A program made the position numbers and the translations under genes. A DNA stretch of 64,000 bases from positions 1,364,001 through 1,428,000 of the forward strand of contig NC_033568.1 in the NCBI RefSeq assembly GCF_001680005.1, read 5' to 3'. The stretch comes from Plasmodium coatneyi. Its lineage: Eukaryota; Apicomplexa; Aconoidasida; Haemosporida; Plasmodiidae. The notes under the pieces were generated by a model, which was not told where the DNA came from, did not search any database, and was given only the letters and a program-made list of their open reading frames with translations. Below are positions 20,882 through 34,600 of the stretch, piece after piece (the stretch's first letter is position 1; each line of letters opens with the position of its first letter).

Positions 20882-23665
20882 ATGGAAAACAACAAATCTG
20901 GAGAAAAGGCAAAAGCTTTTCTCGAGTCAAAGGACAAGAGAGGGAAAATGGATGACGATGATGACGACGATGATAAACGGAGGAAACACGATAAGGACAA
21001 ACAAAACGGCAATAATAAAAGTAGCGGTGGACGTGCCCACAGAAAGAAAGATGGTAAGGACAATGAAAGGGGTCAGACCAATGGCGGAGGCAAAACTAGT
21101 GATAAAAACGGCGACTCTAAAGGGGGTGGCGCCGCGGAAGATTCCAAACTCAATAATGATTCTGCCCCTCCGATAGACTCCACCCCCCGAAAAACTCCAA
21201 CGTTACGAAGAACATAGAGTGCAAAAGTAACAGCATGTCACTGAGTGATACCAGTGTTAGGCGCTCCAAAGACAAGGAAGACAGAGCGCACCACAAACAC
21301 AAACATAAACATGGAAATGCGGAAAGTGCAGAGAGGAGAAAAAGAGACGCAAAAAATGTGAAATATGTGGAAGACGCCGAAAAGGCGAAACACGAACAGG
21401 GGGAACAACAGGAAGAAGAGGAAAGTGATGATGATGACGACGAATCAGCGGACGACACGCTGACCGAAGAAGAAAGCGACAGTGATGATGACGAAGGAAA
21501 AAGAAAAAAAAAAGACATTAATAAAGCCCAATCTAGATTGAATGAAAAACATCCAACATGTGAACTACTCAATCTAGAAAGAAGCAACACAATCCAATTT
21601 TACAATTTACTAAATTATAAACCTAAAGAAAAAGATGATAACAGTAGCAGTTCAAGGAAGGAGAGATACCGAAGCAGCAATTTAAAAAAGGAAAAAAAAT
21701 TAAAAATGAATCATACGTATGAAGAGTTGCTATGGGATCATCATGATTATACGTCGTTAAAGGTAAATTATAAAATTAACAAAAAAAGTCATTACGATAA
21801 AACGAAAAAAAGACCACACCTTCCGATATTCATCAGTGAAAATAAGGAACGTACTTTAAATAAGAGCAGCATCTGTACAGATAATGCAAAGTTTTTAAAT
21901 TTTTTAAATGAGAATGAAAAAAATGCCTATTATTATAAGAATCGAAAACGATACGAGAGTAGACGAAGAAAGCAAAAAAAGACTAATATAAAAATAAAAG
22001 AAAAAAATCAAACGAAAGAAACGTTAGACAATTATATAATAAATGTGCATGAGAAGAATAAGTATCATGAAATAATGTCCAGCGAAAATATAGATAAAGT
22101 GAAGATGCCGCTGGAGCATTATCCTTCTGGCCAAAAAACTGACGAGGCGTACGTAAGCGAATTACAAGACGCTGAACAGAAGAAACAAATGAAAGACGAA
22201 GAACGGCAGAAGAATTACGCAAGTACCGTTGAAGAGGAAAAGAAAATTATAAAAGAAAAAAGAAAAATTAAATGTTCCATATGTTGTAACCGAAGATTCT
22301 TTATATTCCAAAAAAAAACGTTAAGAAAAAGAAAGGAAAAAATTATTATTTTTTTAAATCATAATTATTCTGCATGTGAAAATGGACAATTTAATGACCA
22401 TTTTTACAAAACCATTCATAAAAATGATTTGGAAAATTTAGAAGAAGAAAGAATTTACATTGACAATAATAAGGAAAATACAATAAAGAAAATTATCTAC
22501 AGAATATTTCCACAGTTTTCCATTTTCAGTTTAACCCTCTACGTTACTTTCATCCAATGGGTAATATTTATTGTGCTTGTATCCATCAAATCGGATTTGA
22601 CCTTAACCCCATCAAGTAAGGGCATTCTTCGGGAGGAAAATGAGGCGTCGTTTTCGAACACCTCCCCCAGTTTGTGCTGAGTGCGTTCTTCCAATCAGGA
22701 TGTGCAAATGCATCCGTGTGCACATCCCCCCTGCATGTATAACAATTTTTTCGTTTTTTTCCCCCCCTTGCAGACGATTCGTTAAAAAATTTTGGAAGCA
22801 ATTACCCACACAATATTTTCAAGAAGGCCGAATTTTATCGCCTTTTCACAGCACTATTTTTACATTCGAATTTTAACCACATTTGTGCAAATACATATGT
22901 TCAGTTAACCGTCGGATTCTTGTTAGAATATCTGTATGGGACATATGTTGTTTTTTTAGTATACGTGTTTACCGGTAAGGGCGTCTGAGGAGTTGCAGCA
23001 ATTGGCTGCCGAAAATGGGGACTTTGCTCATGATCCTGTGTGGATGGGCATGTATTTATATTATTATACATGCACACGCTTGTGGAAGCACATTTTATGC
23101 AATTTACCTTTTCTTCCTCCCCCTCTTTGCAGGCATTTATGGAATAATTTTATCCTCCCCCTTAACGTACTGCTACTCGACCACCGAAAGCAGTAGCAGC
23201 TCCTCTGGAATTATTGGAATTTTTTTTTCAGAAATTTTAATGATGACAAATTTTAATGTGGATAAAATTAGCATTAGTGTGCATTTATTTTGTTTTTTTC
23301 TCCTCCTCTTATTTCTTAAATTTTCTTTAAACACCGTCAGTATTAATATATACAGCCACTTTTTTGGTTTCCTTGGAGGTAGGCATTCTGGGGCGGCTCC
23401 CACGTTGAGCTGTGTATGTTCAGCACAGCACACACATAACGTTTAACACGCTTAGTGTTTAACATTTCACACTTCTTACACTTCAACCGACGTACCTCTT
23501 CCCCGTGCAGGCTTTTTAATCGGCATAATTTTAAAGCGTAACCAACTGAAGTACTTTCTGAAAAATAATTTACTAATTCAAATATTGTGCCTGGTCTTCC
23601 TGATAGTAAGTTTAGGAGCTGCTATTTTTATATCAACGTATGTCGTGCAGAATTGTCCAAATTAA
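20882..23665 (+). CDS. ROM8: ROM8-like rhomboid intramembrane protease, with apparent frameshift
   Basis: Four exons: 20882-22615, 22774-22974, 23133-23378 and 23511-23665, all phase-consistent with GTAAGG/GTAGGC donors. A hydrophilic cytosolic N-terminus of about 540 residues (Lys/Asp/Glu runs) precedes seven membrane segments. Rhomboid signatures: AEFYRLFTALFLHSNFNH (L1/TM2), the catalytic serine region ESSSSSSGIIG in TM4, and HFFGFLGG with the catalytic histidine in TM6. The first glycine of the usual GxSG is Ser here. The N-terminal frame (from ATG 20882) ends at 21217, while the rest runs in the +1 frame; one extra C in a six-C run (21183-21188) would join them. ROM8 is one of the less studied Plasmodium rhomboids; its substrate is unknown to me. 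The subtype call leans on size and on synteny with PREX. Confidence 0.82.
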
Positions 23666-24136
23666 ATTTTCGAACAAATTAATTTTCGATCAACATAATT
23701 AACAAGAAAGTAAAACCCAAAAATAAAAAAAAAAAAAAAAAAAAATGGAACAACAGAATGGAACAAAATGGCTACAAAAATGAACTTTAAGAAAACGTGA
23801 CAAAAAGGAAGATGGAAGACATAGATCGTAAGAGACAGGTTATGTGTGTGTAATTTTTCTGTAAATCCTTTTTCGTGGAGACACCTTACCCCCTTCCTTC
23901 TTCTTTTTCTTTTTATCGTAAGTGCGCCAACTTTTTTAAATGCCATATTATTTTTTAATTGACCCTGTCGGTTTAATTTTTTTTTCCTCCTCCCAGTGTG
24001 TACGTTATATGTATGTTATTACATATATATATTTGCACATATTAAGGTAAATATTTTTTTGTTCCTTTTTTTTTTGTTGTTGAACGGAAAAGATATTTTT
24101 GTCTTTGTTATTATTTTTTTTCCCCCCCCCCATTAG

Positions 24137-24322
24137 ATTAAAAAATTAACAATGTTCCTTTTTTATACCTTTGTGAATAGAATATGCTTTAATGTAAACT
24201 CCTTATTTGTATCTTTGGTATTTAAAATAATGATTACTTATTTATCAACATTTTTTTTTAACTTTGCCATCGTTGGCAAGGAAATGTGTAACAATGACGC
24301 AGGTGCAATGGGGACTACATGA
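24137..24322 (+). CDS. Orphan open stretch, possible membrane microprotein or extra exon
   Basis: A T/C-rich tract ending CATTAG at 24136 is followed by a frame with ATG 24152 that gives a 56-residue hydrophobic protein (MFLFYTFVNRICFN...) ending in TGA at 24322. It could be a microprotein. It could also be an alternative last exon of the rhomboid: a perfect GTAAGT donor at 23606 is in the same phase. Against that, the unspliced rhomboid end gives a better TM7. A further GCAG-CCCCC...CAG|GTAAAT mini-exon pattern at about 24631-24650 hints at splicing beyond. Confidence 0.25.
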   Translation: MKKLTMFLFYTFVNRICFNVNSLFVSLVFKIMITYLSTFFFNFAIVGKEMCNNDAGAMGTT

Positions 24323-26265
24323 TTCATATGCCCCCATTTGTCTTGCTCAATATTTCCCTCTTTTACCACACTGTTAACTTGACCTAATGGCGTTGTAAAG
24401 AATTACGCACCAATATGATCGCTGTAACTTCTTTCCTTCGCGTGAACAGAATGGATCAGTTTCCCTTGTCAACAAAATATGGTGTAACATAATTTTCTTT
24501 AAATGATACCCGTACGATGAAGTTGTACCGTTTCTTTTTTTTTCCTTATTCCTTATATGCCCCTTATCGAATGGAAGGCCTCCTTTGTTTTTCCGCACGT
24601 TGGAACGAATTAAGTGCAACTTTCTTGCAGCCCCCACACAACAGGACAGGTAAATAATGCAACAAACCTACGGGTGGGCCAACCTGACTACAAACAGGTG
24701 TCTTACCAAATAAATTTAACAAAAAAAATCAAATGTGCTAAAAGTTAAGTAATAGGAGTGATACTTAAGGTGGGTGTGGCAACTGTTTATGTAGCATTTT
24801 CGTACACATTTCGTTATCTTCATTTTTTACCCTCTAAATGGAGGGTTCGGATCTTTTTGCGGGGGCATGGCAGACTGTCCCCTTGTTACACGACTGAGCA
24901 AAGTGGGACATTTTAATTTGTCTAACGAGGTACACGTAAATATATCTACACGAGTGCGTAGGATGCAATGTTGGCAGCAAAATTTTTTGCCCACCTTTGG
25001 TCAGTTCGTGCGCCTAATGGATGCACATATGCATAATAAGTAAATGTATATTTCTAACCTGTTTGTGGTGAAACGAAATAAGGCTATGTGAATGCTAAAG
25101 AATGAACCAACAGAACAACTGCGCGGTGAAAATATGAATATATAGTACATACATTTGTGTATACACGCAGGGGGGTATATTAAGCACATGGCATATGTAT
25201 TCCACATAACATGTGTACTGTTAATCGCATGTGTTTCATTTTTTTATCATGCGAAAGACTCCCTCCTCCATAATTGTTTTCATTACATGCACATTTCTGA
25301 ATGGATATTTTTGCAACTTAACAGTAGGTTATTATATTTTTAACCTTTTATTGCTGAATGTATATTCGCTAGCTCGTGAACAGCTTGGCCCAAGTTTATG
25401 CTGATTTTTTTTTTTTTTTTTCCCATTTTGGCGTAACGCTTGTTCGTCGTTTTTGCTAAGAAATAGTCGCTTCGTTTAATTATTTTTTGCTACCTGCTTA
25501 AACGTTTCCCTTTGCTATTTTTGAGTTCCCGTGCGACATGGCATGGTTCGGCATGACACGCTCTCTGCTGCGATGAGATACGGAATATCACCATATATGG
25601 CGCTGCTTTATTTTTATTTTATTTATTTTATTTTTTTGTTTACCTCTGAAGAGGCAAGGTGTTCATTACAACCTTTTTATAATGTGAGAAAAATTACCCT
25701 CATGACTATGCGCATTTTTTGGTCACCTTAGAAAATTGGATCTTCCCCCTGGCAGCATATATGCATACATTTCGCAGGTGATATTTGATTTGGATCTTTC
25801 CCCATTCCACAAAAAAGCACCTGTGCAATTATGAGTTTTGTTCTAACATGGAAATATAATATGTAAAAGTTCACATTTGGAAGACAATATTTTCGTACGA
25901 TATAAAATTTTGGGGAATTTACTTTTTTTTCGTTCGATGGTAGTAAGGAAGCTAGCTGCGCAGATGGCCTAAATTGAACCCACGAGGGGATTCATAAATG
26001 TATACACACGTATGTGCCAAACGACGGATACTTGACTGTACCAAGTAACAAGGAGGGATACATGAACAAGACGTAGGGACAGTTGTACCCATTGAGTGCA
26101 CGTGTCGCTGGGGGGGGACGCACACTAAGCTAATTATCGAAGCGGCAGACAGATTATATACGCATCATCCCCCCAAGTGACACGTGCAGACTGACATATG
26201 TAAACACAGAAACGACGTGATAACCACCCATGAACCAATTTTGCATATAATATTTGGTAAATAAA
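24323..26265. other. Gene-poor intergenic region
   Basis: About 1.9 kb before the eight-exon membrane gene. It has a T tract at about 25407-25421 and TATA-rich stretches. The minus frame 24637-24374 is Lys/Arg-rich but lacks supporting splice or start context. It should hold the promoter of the next gene. Confidence 0.4.
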
Positions 26266-27978
26266 ATGTTTATTATAAAAAGTAACATAACTAGTGATAA
26301 CACGTTGGACACGAACGCAAAAAAAGAGCACATAAAAATAAACAAATTTTTAATCATATTAATTGTCATACTTAATGTGTTAAGCCTTCTCTTTACGCTG
26401 CTGCTAGCTGTTAAATTTTACCTCTGGTAATGAACAAGGGGGGTCATTCCGTAATAGGAAGCCCTCACATGCATGAGCATGTGCATGTGCTGATATAATC
26501 CTGAGTAGAGGTGGTTTTCCACGCACATTCGCATAGCATTACATGTAACGCTTTTACATGTCAGCACTGTTTTTTCCCTTCCCCCCCTTCAGTTCCTATA
26601 ATGTAACGGCATTCCTGCTGCTCCTAACACAAACGTGCCTGTGGACCTACTTGGCCATCCTGAACGTTTACGACCAAAAGTTTATTTTTTCCTTGTCTTC
26701 ATTTTTGGGATTTCATTTATACACACAAGTAAGTAGGAGGTAGTCTCTTTGGGCAATGCGTGAATAAGTGCGTCGCTGGAATGTGGGCCTACAACTTGTT
26801 GTGTCATCATGCATACATACATGTGTACATATGTATGTATATACGTATGTGTGTATATTTATTTTTTTTTCCGCCCCCGCGCATAACCCCCCCTGCAGTG
26901 CTACCAAAACTATGACAAATTATTCCTGTCGGAAGAAATTCAAGAATACCACTTCATGTCGGTTGCCCTTTCGCACCTGCCTTTTCTTTACATTTGCTAC
27001 AACATTGTTATATTTCAGTATGACAGTGTTTTTATAAAAAGTAATGCCCAGAAGTGGGGTGCCACGTGCCTCATGCAGAGAGAAAACACGAAGCGCCGAT
27101 TTGAGCTCGCAGACAAATGGCAAAACGGATGGATGTGCAGATATGTAGACGTGTAGATAATTGTGTGCCACCCTTTTGGACACTGTGAGGGAACAAGGAG
27201 GCGCACATTCACCCATTCGAGCAAAGGCGTAACTACCATAAAGCATCGCTTTTTTTTCCCCACCTGCAGGCACGCTAGACTACACCTATAATGACAGTTC
27301 CCTAATAGTCCTGAATTTTTTAAGGGGGATATTTTGCTCCCTGTCGATAGCTATCATTTTTATAATTTCGATGATCCTAAACATACAGAACACGTTCAGG
27401 ACGTATCCCCTGCTTAAGCTGTCCAACAACAAAACTAAGAAGTACCTGTGTAAGGTTTCGCCATTCTCGCACGCGTTCGCATCGGGCCAATATTCCCCAT
27501 GCGTTTATTGCACTCTCTTTTGGCACCAACTTCCTGCATGTATTCCCCCCCACGCACCGCAGTGTCCGTGTTCCTGTTTTACCTGATCGACTCGCAAATA
27601 AGGATAGTCACATTTCTCTTCATCATCGAAACGTACGAAGTTAACCCGTTCAAAATATTCGTTTTTATATTCTCTCAGGTTGGTAGCACTTTTAGGAAAA
27701 GTTCGCCAGCGCAGGCGAGCGTAGTGCTTGTATGAGCAATTCAACAGTTTAGCTGTAATGCAACAGTTTAGCAACATATATATGTATATATTTTCTTTAC
27801 CCCACTGCAGATTATGACCATATGCGTGTGCATTGCCTTCGATACGCACATTTTTAAAAACATAATTATTGGCATCTCATCAATTTTGGTGTCTCCCCTG
27901 TCTATTATATTGCACTCCACGAACAGGTTAGAAGCGGACATGATGCAAAGCGAACAAATGTACCATTTTCCTGACTTC

Positions 27979-28016
<38 letters not shown>

Positions 28017-28426
28017 CAATGCAGAAATTATAGTAACGAGAGGGTGGTGCGACTCAGCAAGTTACTAATCAATTTTCGCTTTTTTGAGTTTTTCTTAATA
28101 CTTTTTTATGGGTCCTTGTATTATGACGATGAGGAGATAGGAAACACCTTTATACTATATATACAGTAAGTTGGCACCGATAAGGTGACTGTAAAGGTTG
28201 CGCTGCGCTGCAATGCAGAACTTTACATTGTTTTGTTTTGCCCGCTTTGTCTCACTTTGGGCGAATTCTTATCTTTGCCCCCCTCCCCCGTTACAGGCTC
28301 ATTAACCTCATATTGCTATTCTTTCTCTTAATAATATATAAAAAAGTGCTGTCTTACAAGAGGAAGTTTGACGAAAACGTGGACGAACTCAATGTAGATT
28401 TATACAACAATATAAATGACAACTAG
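26266..28426 (+). CDS. Eight-exon multi-pass membrane protein, unknown function
   Basis: Exons 26266-26426, 26593-26728, 26899-27040, 27270-27449, 27563-27678, 27811-27926, 28025-28165 and 28297-28426 join in phase to 373 residues. The start has an AAAATG context and no acceptor. The protein has about eight or nine hydrophobic segments, for example KFLIILIVILNVLSLLF, VTAFLLLLTQTCLWTYL, SLSIAIIFIISMIL and LINLILLFFLLIIY. It has a short hydrophilic N-terminus and a charged tail (DENVDELNVDLYN). Exons tend to carry one or two membrane segments each. The arrangement, with RFFEFFLILFYG late in the chain, faintly recalls XK-related scramblases, but this is a weak impression. No catalytic motif is seen. 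Confidence 0.8.
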
Positions 28427-28660
28427 AATAATCCGTCGGCATGCGCATAAATATATTTATCTGCTCATGCTAGATCGTCTACCTGCCTTTTGTTTTAAGT
28501 AACATTTTTGAATGCATCACCCCGCCAGCGGTGTAGCGCAATATAAGGCAGTTTTTTTCTTTTTTAAAGCATATTATGTAATTAATGACAATTTTTAAAC
28601 AATATTGTGTGTACATTTAGTTGTTGCCCTTTTTTTCTCTTTTTTTTTGTCCCTAATTTT

Positions 28661-31600
28661 TTATCGATATAACAACAACCTTGTCGCATTTAAAATAGCC
28701 AAAACGACGTCATCGTCAATGTGTTTACCTGCAAAAGGGGGGGAAAAAAATGTCAAAAAAAGGAAATGCAAATGAGCTAACACTTTTTAGTTTTCTCCCC
28801 TTTTGTTCCCTTTTTTCCCAGTCCATTTTTTAAAATTACATTTGAATTTGCTAAAAGAGGAGGTGTGGAAAATATCATCCCTATCGTTGTCCTTAACATT
28901 CTTTTTATACGTTTCCAGGTATTCTTCCAAATTGTCTATGACGTTTTTATTTGCTGCAGTGGAAAGGGTGTGTGCAGAATTGGGCGTGGGACCATTGCAT
29001 CGCTCATTCCGTTTTGTCGTTCAACTGCAAGTATATTATTGCTTGCCAGTATTACCACCGCTTTGGTAAGGACCCCTCGTTTTATATCCCTTCGAGAGGA
29101 AGGCCTATCGAACGGAAAAGGAGTAGTGCCAAGGTGCCAAGGTGCAAAGGTGAGAAGGTGTGAAGGGGCGAAATGGGTATGTCGAACAGAACTGCTGCGC
29201 ATGGCTAATCACCTCGTACGCAAGGGAGGATATGCAGTGAAACGTCGCCAGGTCCAGGTCCTTCTTGGTCACAACGTTCAGAATGATCTTCAAAATCTGG
29301 GGGCAAAAGGGGGAGTGCGTAATTATATACAAATATATGTATGTACTAACATATATGTAGTAATATATATTGCTGAGGATTTGCCGGCGCACACCCTGCG
29401 TTTAAGTACCCTTTCCCCGTAGACCTTCAAGTCGAACCACAAGGGCTTTATTTTAACTGTCTGCCGGAGGGAGGCACAGAAAAATCAGTCTGTGAACACA
29501 CTCAGAAAGCGTTTTCCCAAATAAGGGGGGCATATTTCTGCGGTGTGTTGAAGGAGTAACACCTCTGATTAACCAAAGCTGCGCAAATAAAAGAGCAAAT
29601 TTGTTGTCCAAATTGTGGGGCACTCACTATGAGGAGGAAAAACAACTTGTGGATAATAATTTTCTGATCCCTATTTAAGCGCAATATGAATCTTAAGAAA
29701 AACGGCCGAAAGGAATAAATGAAGTTAAAGCAAAAGGACTTGGTTTGTAAATTCAAAGTGGAGGAAAGTAGGAGGACGTTGAATATGGCGAAGAGCAAAT
29801 CGTTTATGGTTTCATTCCACTCCTAATAATGGGGTGAGAAAAAAAGAGGGGAAATTTGCGTCAGTAAGGGGGTAAAAAAATAAAGTCGCAACATTTGTGG
29901 GCATTATCAGGAGCCCCACAATGGTTAGAGGAACACGTGTAAATGCTGAGGTGCCCTCTCGGTTTGCCTATCAAGGCATTAATATCTGAGGGGGTGTAAA
30001 ATCTATTTAACGCTTAAATAGGAGCTATTAATAAGGGTGATGAAGAATCCTAGGGCCTCGTCTTCCACCAGGAGAACGTCCTGCCGAAGGGGGGAAAAGC
30101 ACGTCAAGCAGTATACCATATGTGAGCATGTTGGAGGTGAAGCTGTTCAGCTGGTCATCTGGTCAGGCGTCTTCACTGCGTACTTCGAACCGATGTAAGT
30201 AAAAACGAACGGGATCAAACGCAGTTAAGTAGGTGATTAATAAATTACGTTGGTTAGAAGCAAACATAGCAAGAGCGAGAGGGAAGAAACTCTGATCATG
30301 ACGTCTGCACTGTTGACGAGGGGAAAAAACAAACTCCGTCTAATGACATATTTTTCTCGGCCAGCACTGCAATCAGTCTGTTCAGCTAATTTGTCATCTG
30401 AGGGGATTATCTCGTCGGCACATTTGTCAAATGATGTAGAGACAGTCATAAGTAAGAAGGAACTTTTTTGTGGCGTTTCGGGTAAAGGCAAAATGAGAAG
30501 AGATAATATGAAGAAAGATAAACTCACAAAATAGTTATTGCTAAACTGAATGCAATACAGAAGTAACTCTATCAGAGCTATAGAGGAAGACAACACATTG
30601 ATGTTTTGAATTTGCTTATATTTCCTACAGAATAGAATTAAATTTATAATAAAATAGAAGAAGAAATTTTCAAATTTGAGATCAGCGTGGAGTACGTCAT
30701 CATCGCCTTCCTTCCCAGTGCTGCTTTTTTCCCTTGCTTTTTCGTTTTCCTTTCCAAAATAACTGGCTAAGGAAGCCTTAACATAATACGTCAATTTCTG
30801 CAACAAGGTGATTATATTAAAAATATCCGTCTGTGCATATGCTTCCAGATTTTCGAAAAATATAAAAAAAAAACAGAAGATGTCGTCAATTTCATCCTGC
30901 GTATTTACAACTGTGTGCATGTGCCTGATGACAGCGTTCATCATTTTGTATAAGCTCATAGTTTTATAGTGATCTGCGGAATATTTCCGTAACTTTATTA
31001 TCAAATAGTATACATATATGGCGAGGTTACTTTCGATGGTGTTCATTTCTACATTTTGGAAAATCTTCTGCACCAAATCCTGAGGTTCAGGTAGGGGTAA
31101 CACATGGTAAAACAACCCATGGTGAGACAACCCATGGTGGGACTATTACTCAGGATAGAATCCCCAGCAATATGCGTGCACATGTCAGGATGTGAACAAA
31201 ATTTGTTTCACGCCGCTGGGATTCTTTTTTTAGCTTCCCTTCCCCCTCCGAAGGGTGTAACTTACCCCATTTTTCGAAATGGACAAGTAAAATCTCTGAT
31301 CCTGTCGATCCTGCCGGTCCTGTTCATCCCGTTGGTCTTTAAGGTCCACCTGCGCCGACTGGTTGGACGGGTACAAGGAGAGCTCCAATTTGATCACGTG
31401 AATGATGAAGGAGAAGTAGTTGCTATAAGTGGTGTTGCTAATTTTTAGGGAGAAAATGCAGTCAAAGGCTAAGTAAATATTTTTAATCTTCTTAATATCC
31501 AGCCATGCAGATAGGTCAATTTTATGCATCTCCTTTCGGATACACTTAAAAACGAATGCTATTTTTTCCTTGGTTATAAAATAGTAGGAATAGGATAGAG

Positions 31601-34600
31601 ACATGAATAGGAAGAGCGGGTTAATATTAACCTCATAATCGTTAAATGAAAAAATATTTTCCACATAATTGTCCTCCCTGGTGACAGCTAGCTTTTTCTC
31701 AATAAATTTCCTATCATACGTTACACAGAGGTACAATATGTAGATGACCGTTTCGATGATGCCCCCGTTGTCGTTAAAATTGAAGTGTAGAACTTTCGCA
31801 AAATAAAAGTCGTGCTTGCTGATTATTTCGATCAAAATGTCCTTCAGGTTTTCCCGTTCCTTGGGCGTTCCGTCTTCTTCGTGGAGGAGCATCTCCAGGA
31901 TTCTGTGACACTCGGGGTCTGCACAAGGGGGAATGGCGATGCGGTTCGGCAAGCAATCCGTTAACCGATTAAACAATCTATTAGCAGAGAAAACCCCCCA
32001 CTGCGCGAAACTCCCTTACCATAATTCCTGCCGGAGGTGTACTGAAAAAAGAGGGTGAAGGGCTTGCTCCTCATCAAGACCTTCCTCATTTTCCTTTTGT
32101 ACATTTCAAACTTTAGTGCGCCAGACTCCTCTGCGTCATTCGCTACGCATTCATCGTGGTATCGAGACGGTAGTACTTCTTCACAATTCGTTGCACTGCG
32201 TGATTTTCTTACGGGGGATGGCGCAATTTCCTCCACGTGGTTTAAAACACCAGATAGTAAGTGAAAGAAGGGGGTGAAGAAGGAGGAGAAGAACAAACTG
32301 GTGCTTACATTCCGAAAGAGCTTCTTTCTTATACATATATTTTCAAAAATAAAAATGCAGGACAGGTATAAAAATTTAATAAAGTAAATGATATCCTTAT
32401 CGAAAGGGTGGTTACTCTGCTTAACAGTCTTTTTAAAAAAAGTGTGCAAATCGATAAATAAGTACAGTGTTAATTTTACGAAGGTTAACACTTGTAAGTC
32501 ACTTCCATTGTCTGTGTCCCCCTGCTCATCAATTATCTTTAGGTTGTTTAGAAACTTTTCATTTTTGTTTAGGATATATATTAAGGAGAAGAGCAATTTC
32601 ATGACCGCTACAGAGACATTGTATAGGTAATCATTTTGCTCGTTAAAAATGAGTTCTACGTAAACATCTGTTTTGTTCACATTTACCATTTTCATTATTT
32701 TTAAAGCTGTTTTGAGGACTCTAAAAAGGGCTGAAATGTTGGCTATGTAGACTTTGTTCATTTGATTGTTTAACTCCTCCTTTTGGTTCCTTCTTTCATC
32801 AAGGGGAGCGGCATCACTTGGCTTCTCTCCCTTTAGGTTGTTCCCCCAAATGGGGTTCTCCTTATTTATGTTCCTAATGTGGGTATAGCCGAGGAGGGAG
32901 TGCCGCGTTTCCATTTCATCGGAGAAACCATCCCCAGTGTTGCGTTTTTGTTTAGTAAACCTATCCAGCACGTCAGGTTGTTCTTTCATACAAAAGGTGG
33001 ACAACACTTCCTTGTTTGCCAGAGAAACCATTTCATTGTTACCCCTTTTATCCACCTCGTATTGTTTCATTTTTAAACTGTCCTTGTGGATTTTCTCCTC
33101 CTTTTCGAATATAAAATCTTCAAAAAAGGCGACGATTTCTTTGACGCTCTTAGGAACAGTATCGGGGGATGATACAACCACCAGGAAGGAAACTATATTT
33201 ACAATTTTAAACACGTGAAAAATATTTAGTGACGAGTGAGACCCATCGATGAGCATATTAAGGGCCTTTAAAAAGTTAAAGAAGTTCGAATAATCATCAC
33301 TAATCTGGTTATACGCACTGTACCTTTTATTTACGTATTTCAAAATTATGTCGATCAGTACATCAATCATATAATGAGCATGGGTATGAGCAAAAAGAGA
33401 ATTGTGAATAAAAAAGGTAACCAAAAATTTCAACGTCTTTTCTCTTAAGCATTCATATTTTGTGTTTGACAGAAAATCGAAGACCCATTCTATGAGGGAC
33501 GTGTTGGACAGAATAATATTAACAATCGCTTTGTCGATGCTGCAGAATTTGTAAAATATTTCTAAGCACTTCATTTGAGTATCTTTGCAAAAATTGTTTA
33601 GTAGTGTTTCTTGTAAGTTATTACACAGGGTGATGAAATTTTGGATGTTTTCCCTCCTCTTCGGTATCCTCAAAGGGGTGTTGTTGCTGCACTTGCCAGA
33701 ATCTGCTTCATATCGCTCTTCCGCGCAGAGGGTGTCTTTCTCATTCTCCGTGTCCGAATCGGTGTTGGACGTTTTGGAGAATATGCTTGGGCTGCTTCTC
33801 CCCCTGGAATGATTTATCTCTTCGTGTTTTTCTTTTCCTCCTTTGTATATGCCGGGGCACCCTTCTGCGTCCCCCCCGACGAACTGTTCCATTAGTTGCA
33901 GCCTTTCGCCCGATTCAGAATTTGGAAGATCCTCCAATAGGGGAAGCTCTTCCAACGGTGCATGCTCTTCAAACTGCTCCAACTGTTGCAGCATTTTCAA
34001 CCCTTCTCTCGCTTCAATCCATGCTGAACCCTCTCCAGTCGTGCTGCCACTGTCACAGTAATTCAGCACAGGGCCGCTGCTACCGCTGTGTGTGGTGGAA
34101 TTCATATCATCGTAGTAACGCACCTTGGAGAGCTGCTTTTCACCTTTCCTCGCCGCTGTTTCATTCGATACTCGATCTTCATCCCCACTGCGTTCTCTTC
34201 CAAAAGGGTGCCAATAATACGCAGCACTTTCTTTGCAATTGGTGCTTTCCCCATAATTATTCACGTAGGTGAATTCTTGCCCATAATCCGTGCATCTCCC
34301 TAATTTGTTAATCCCCTGCGATGATTGGAAACCCGACTTGTTTTCTTCCTTTTCTTGGACAAACAATGCATTGAAATTTTCCTCTTCGGATGATGTAGCG
34401 TGATAAAATGAGTCACTGTTGTAGGGACTCTCCTGTGCGAAGTGCAGATCCGGTTGGTCGCACTCATCTACACATGTGTTGTTCCCTCTACCTCGGCAAA
34501 ACGTCTTCAACCGGGTTTTGCCCCCTTGCACACGCACCGATTTCACATTTTCGAATTTTATTTGGGCTTCCTTATCGTATTTTTCGTTATATTTTTCTTC

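Noticed and set aside
24374..24637. Lys/Arg-rich minus-strand frame of 87 codons
   Set aside because: No A-rich start context, no partner exons and nothing recognisable; cannot be supported.
24838..24865. GGTTCGGATC, like a tRNA T-loop
   Set aside because: No tRNA stems or anticodon arm upstream on either strand.
28865..29422. 185-codon plus-strand frame
   Set aside because: It overlaps several minus-strand exons with consistent splice phases and gives no recognisable protein; judged a shadow.
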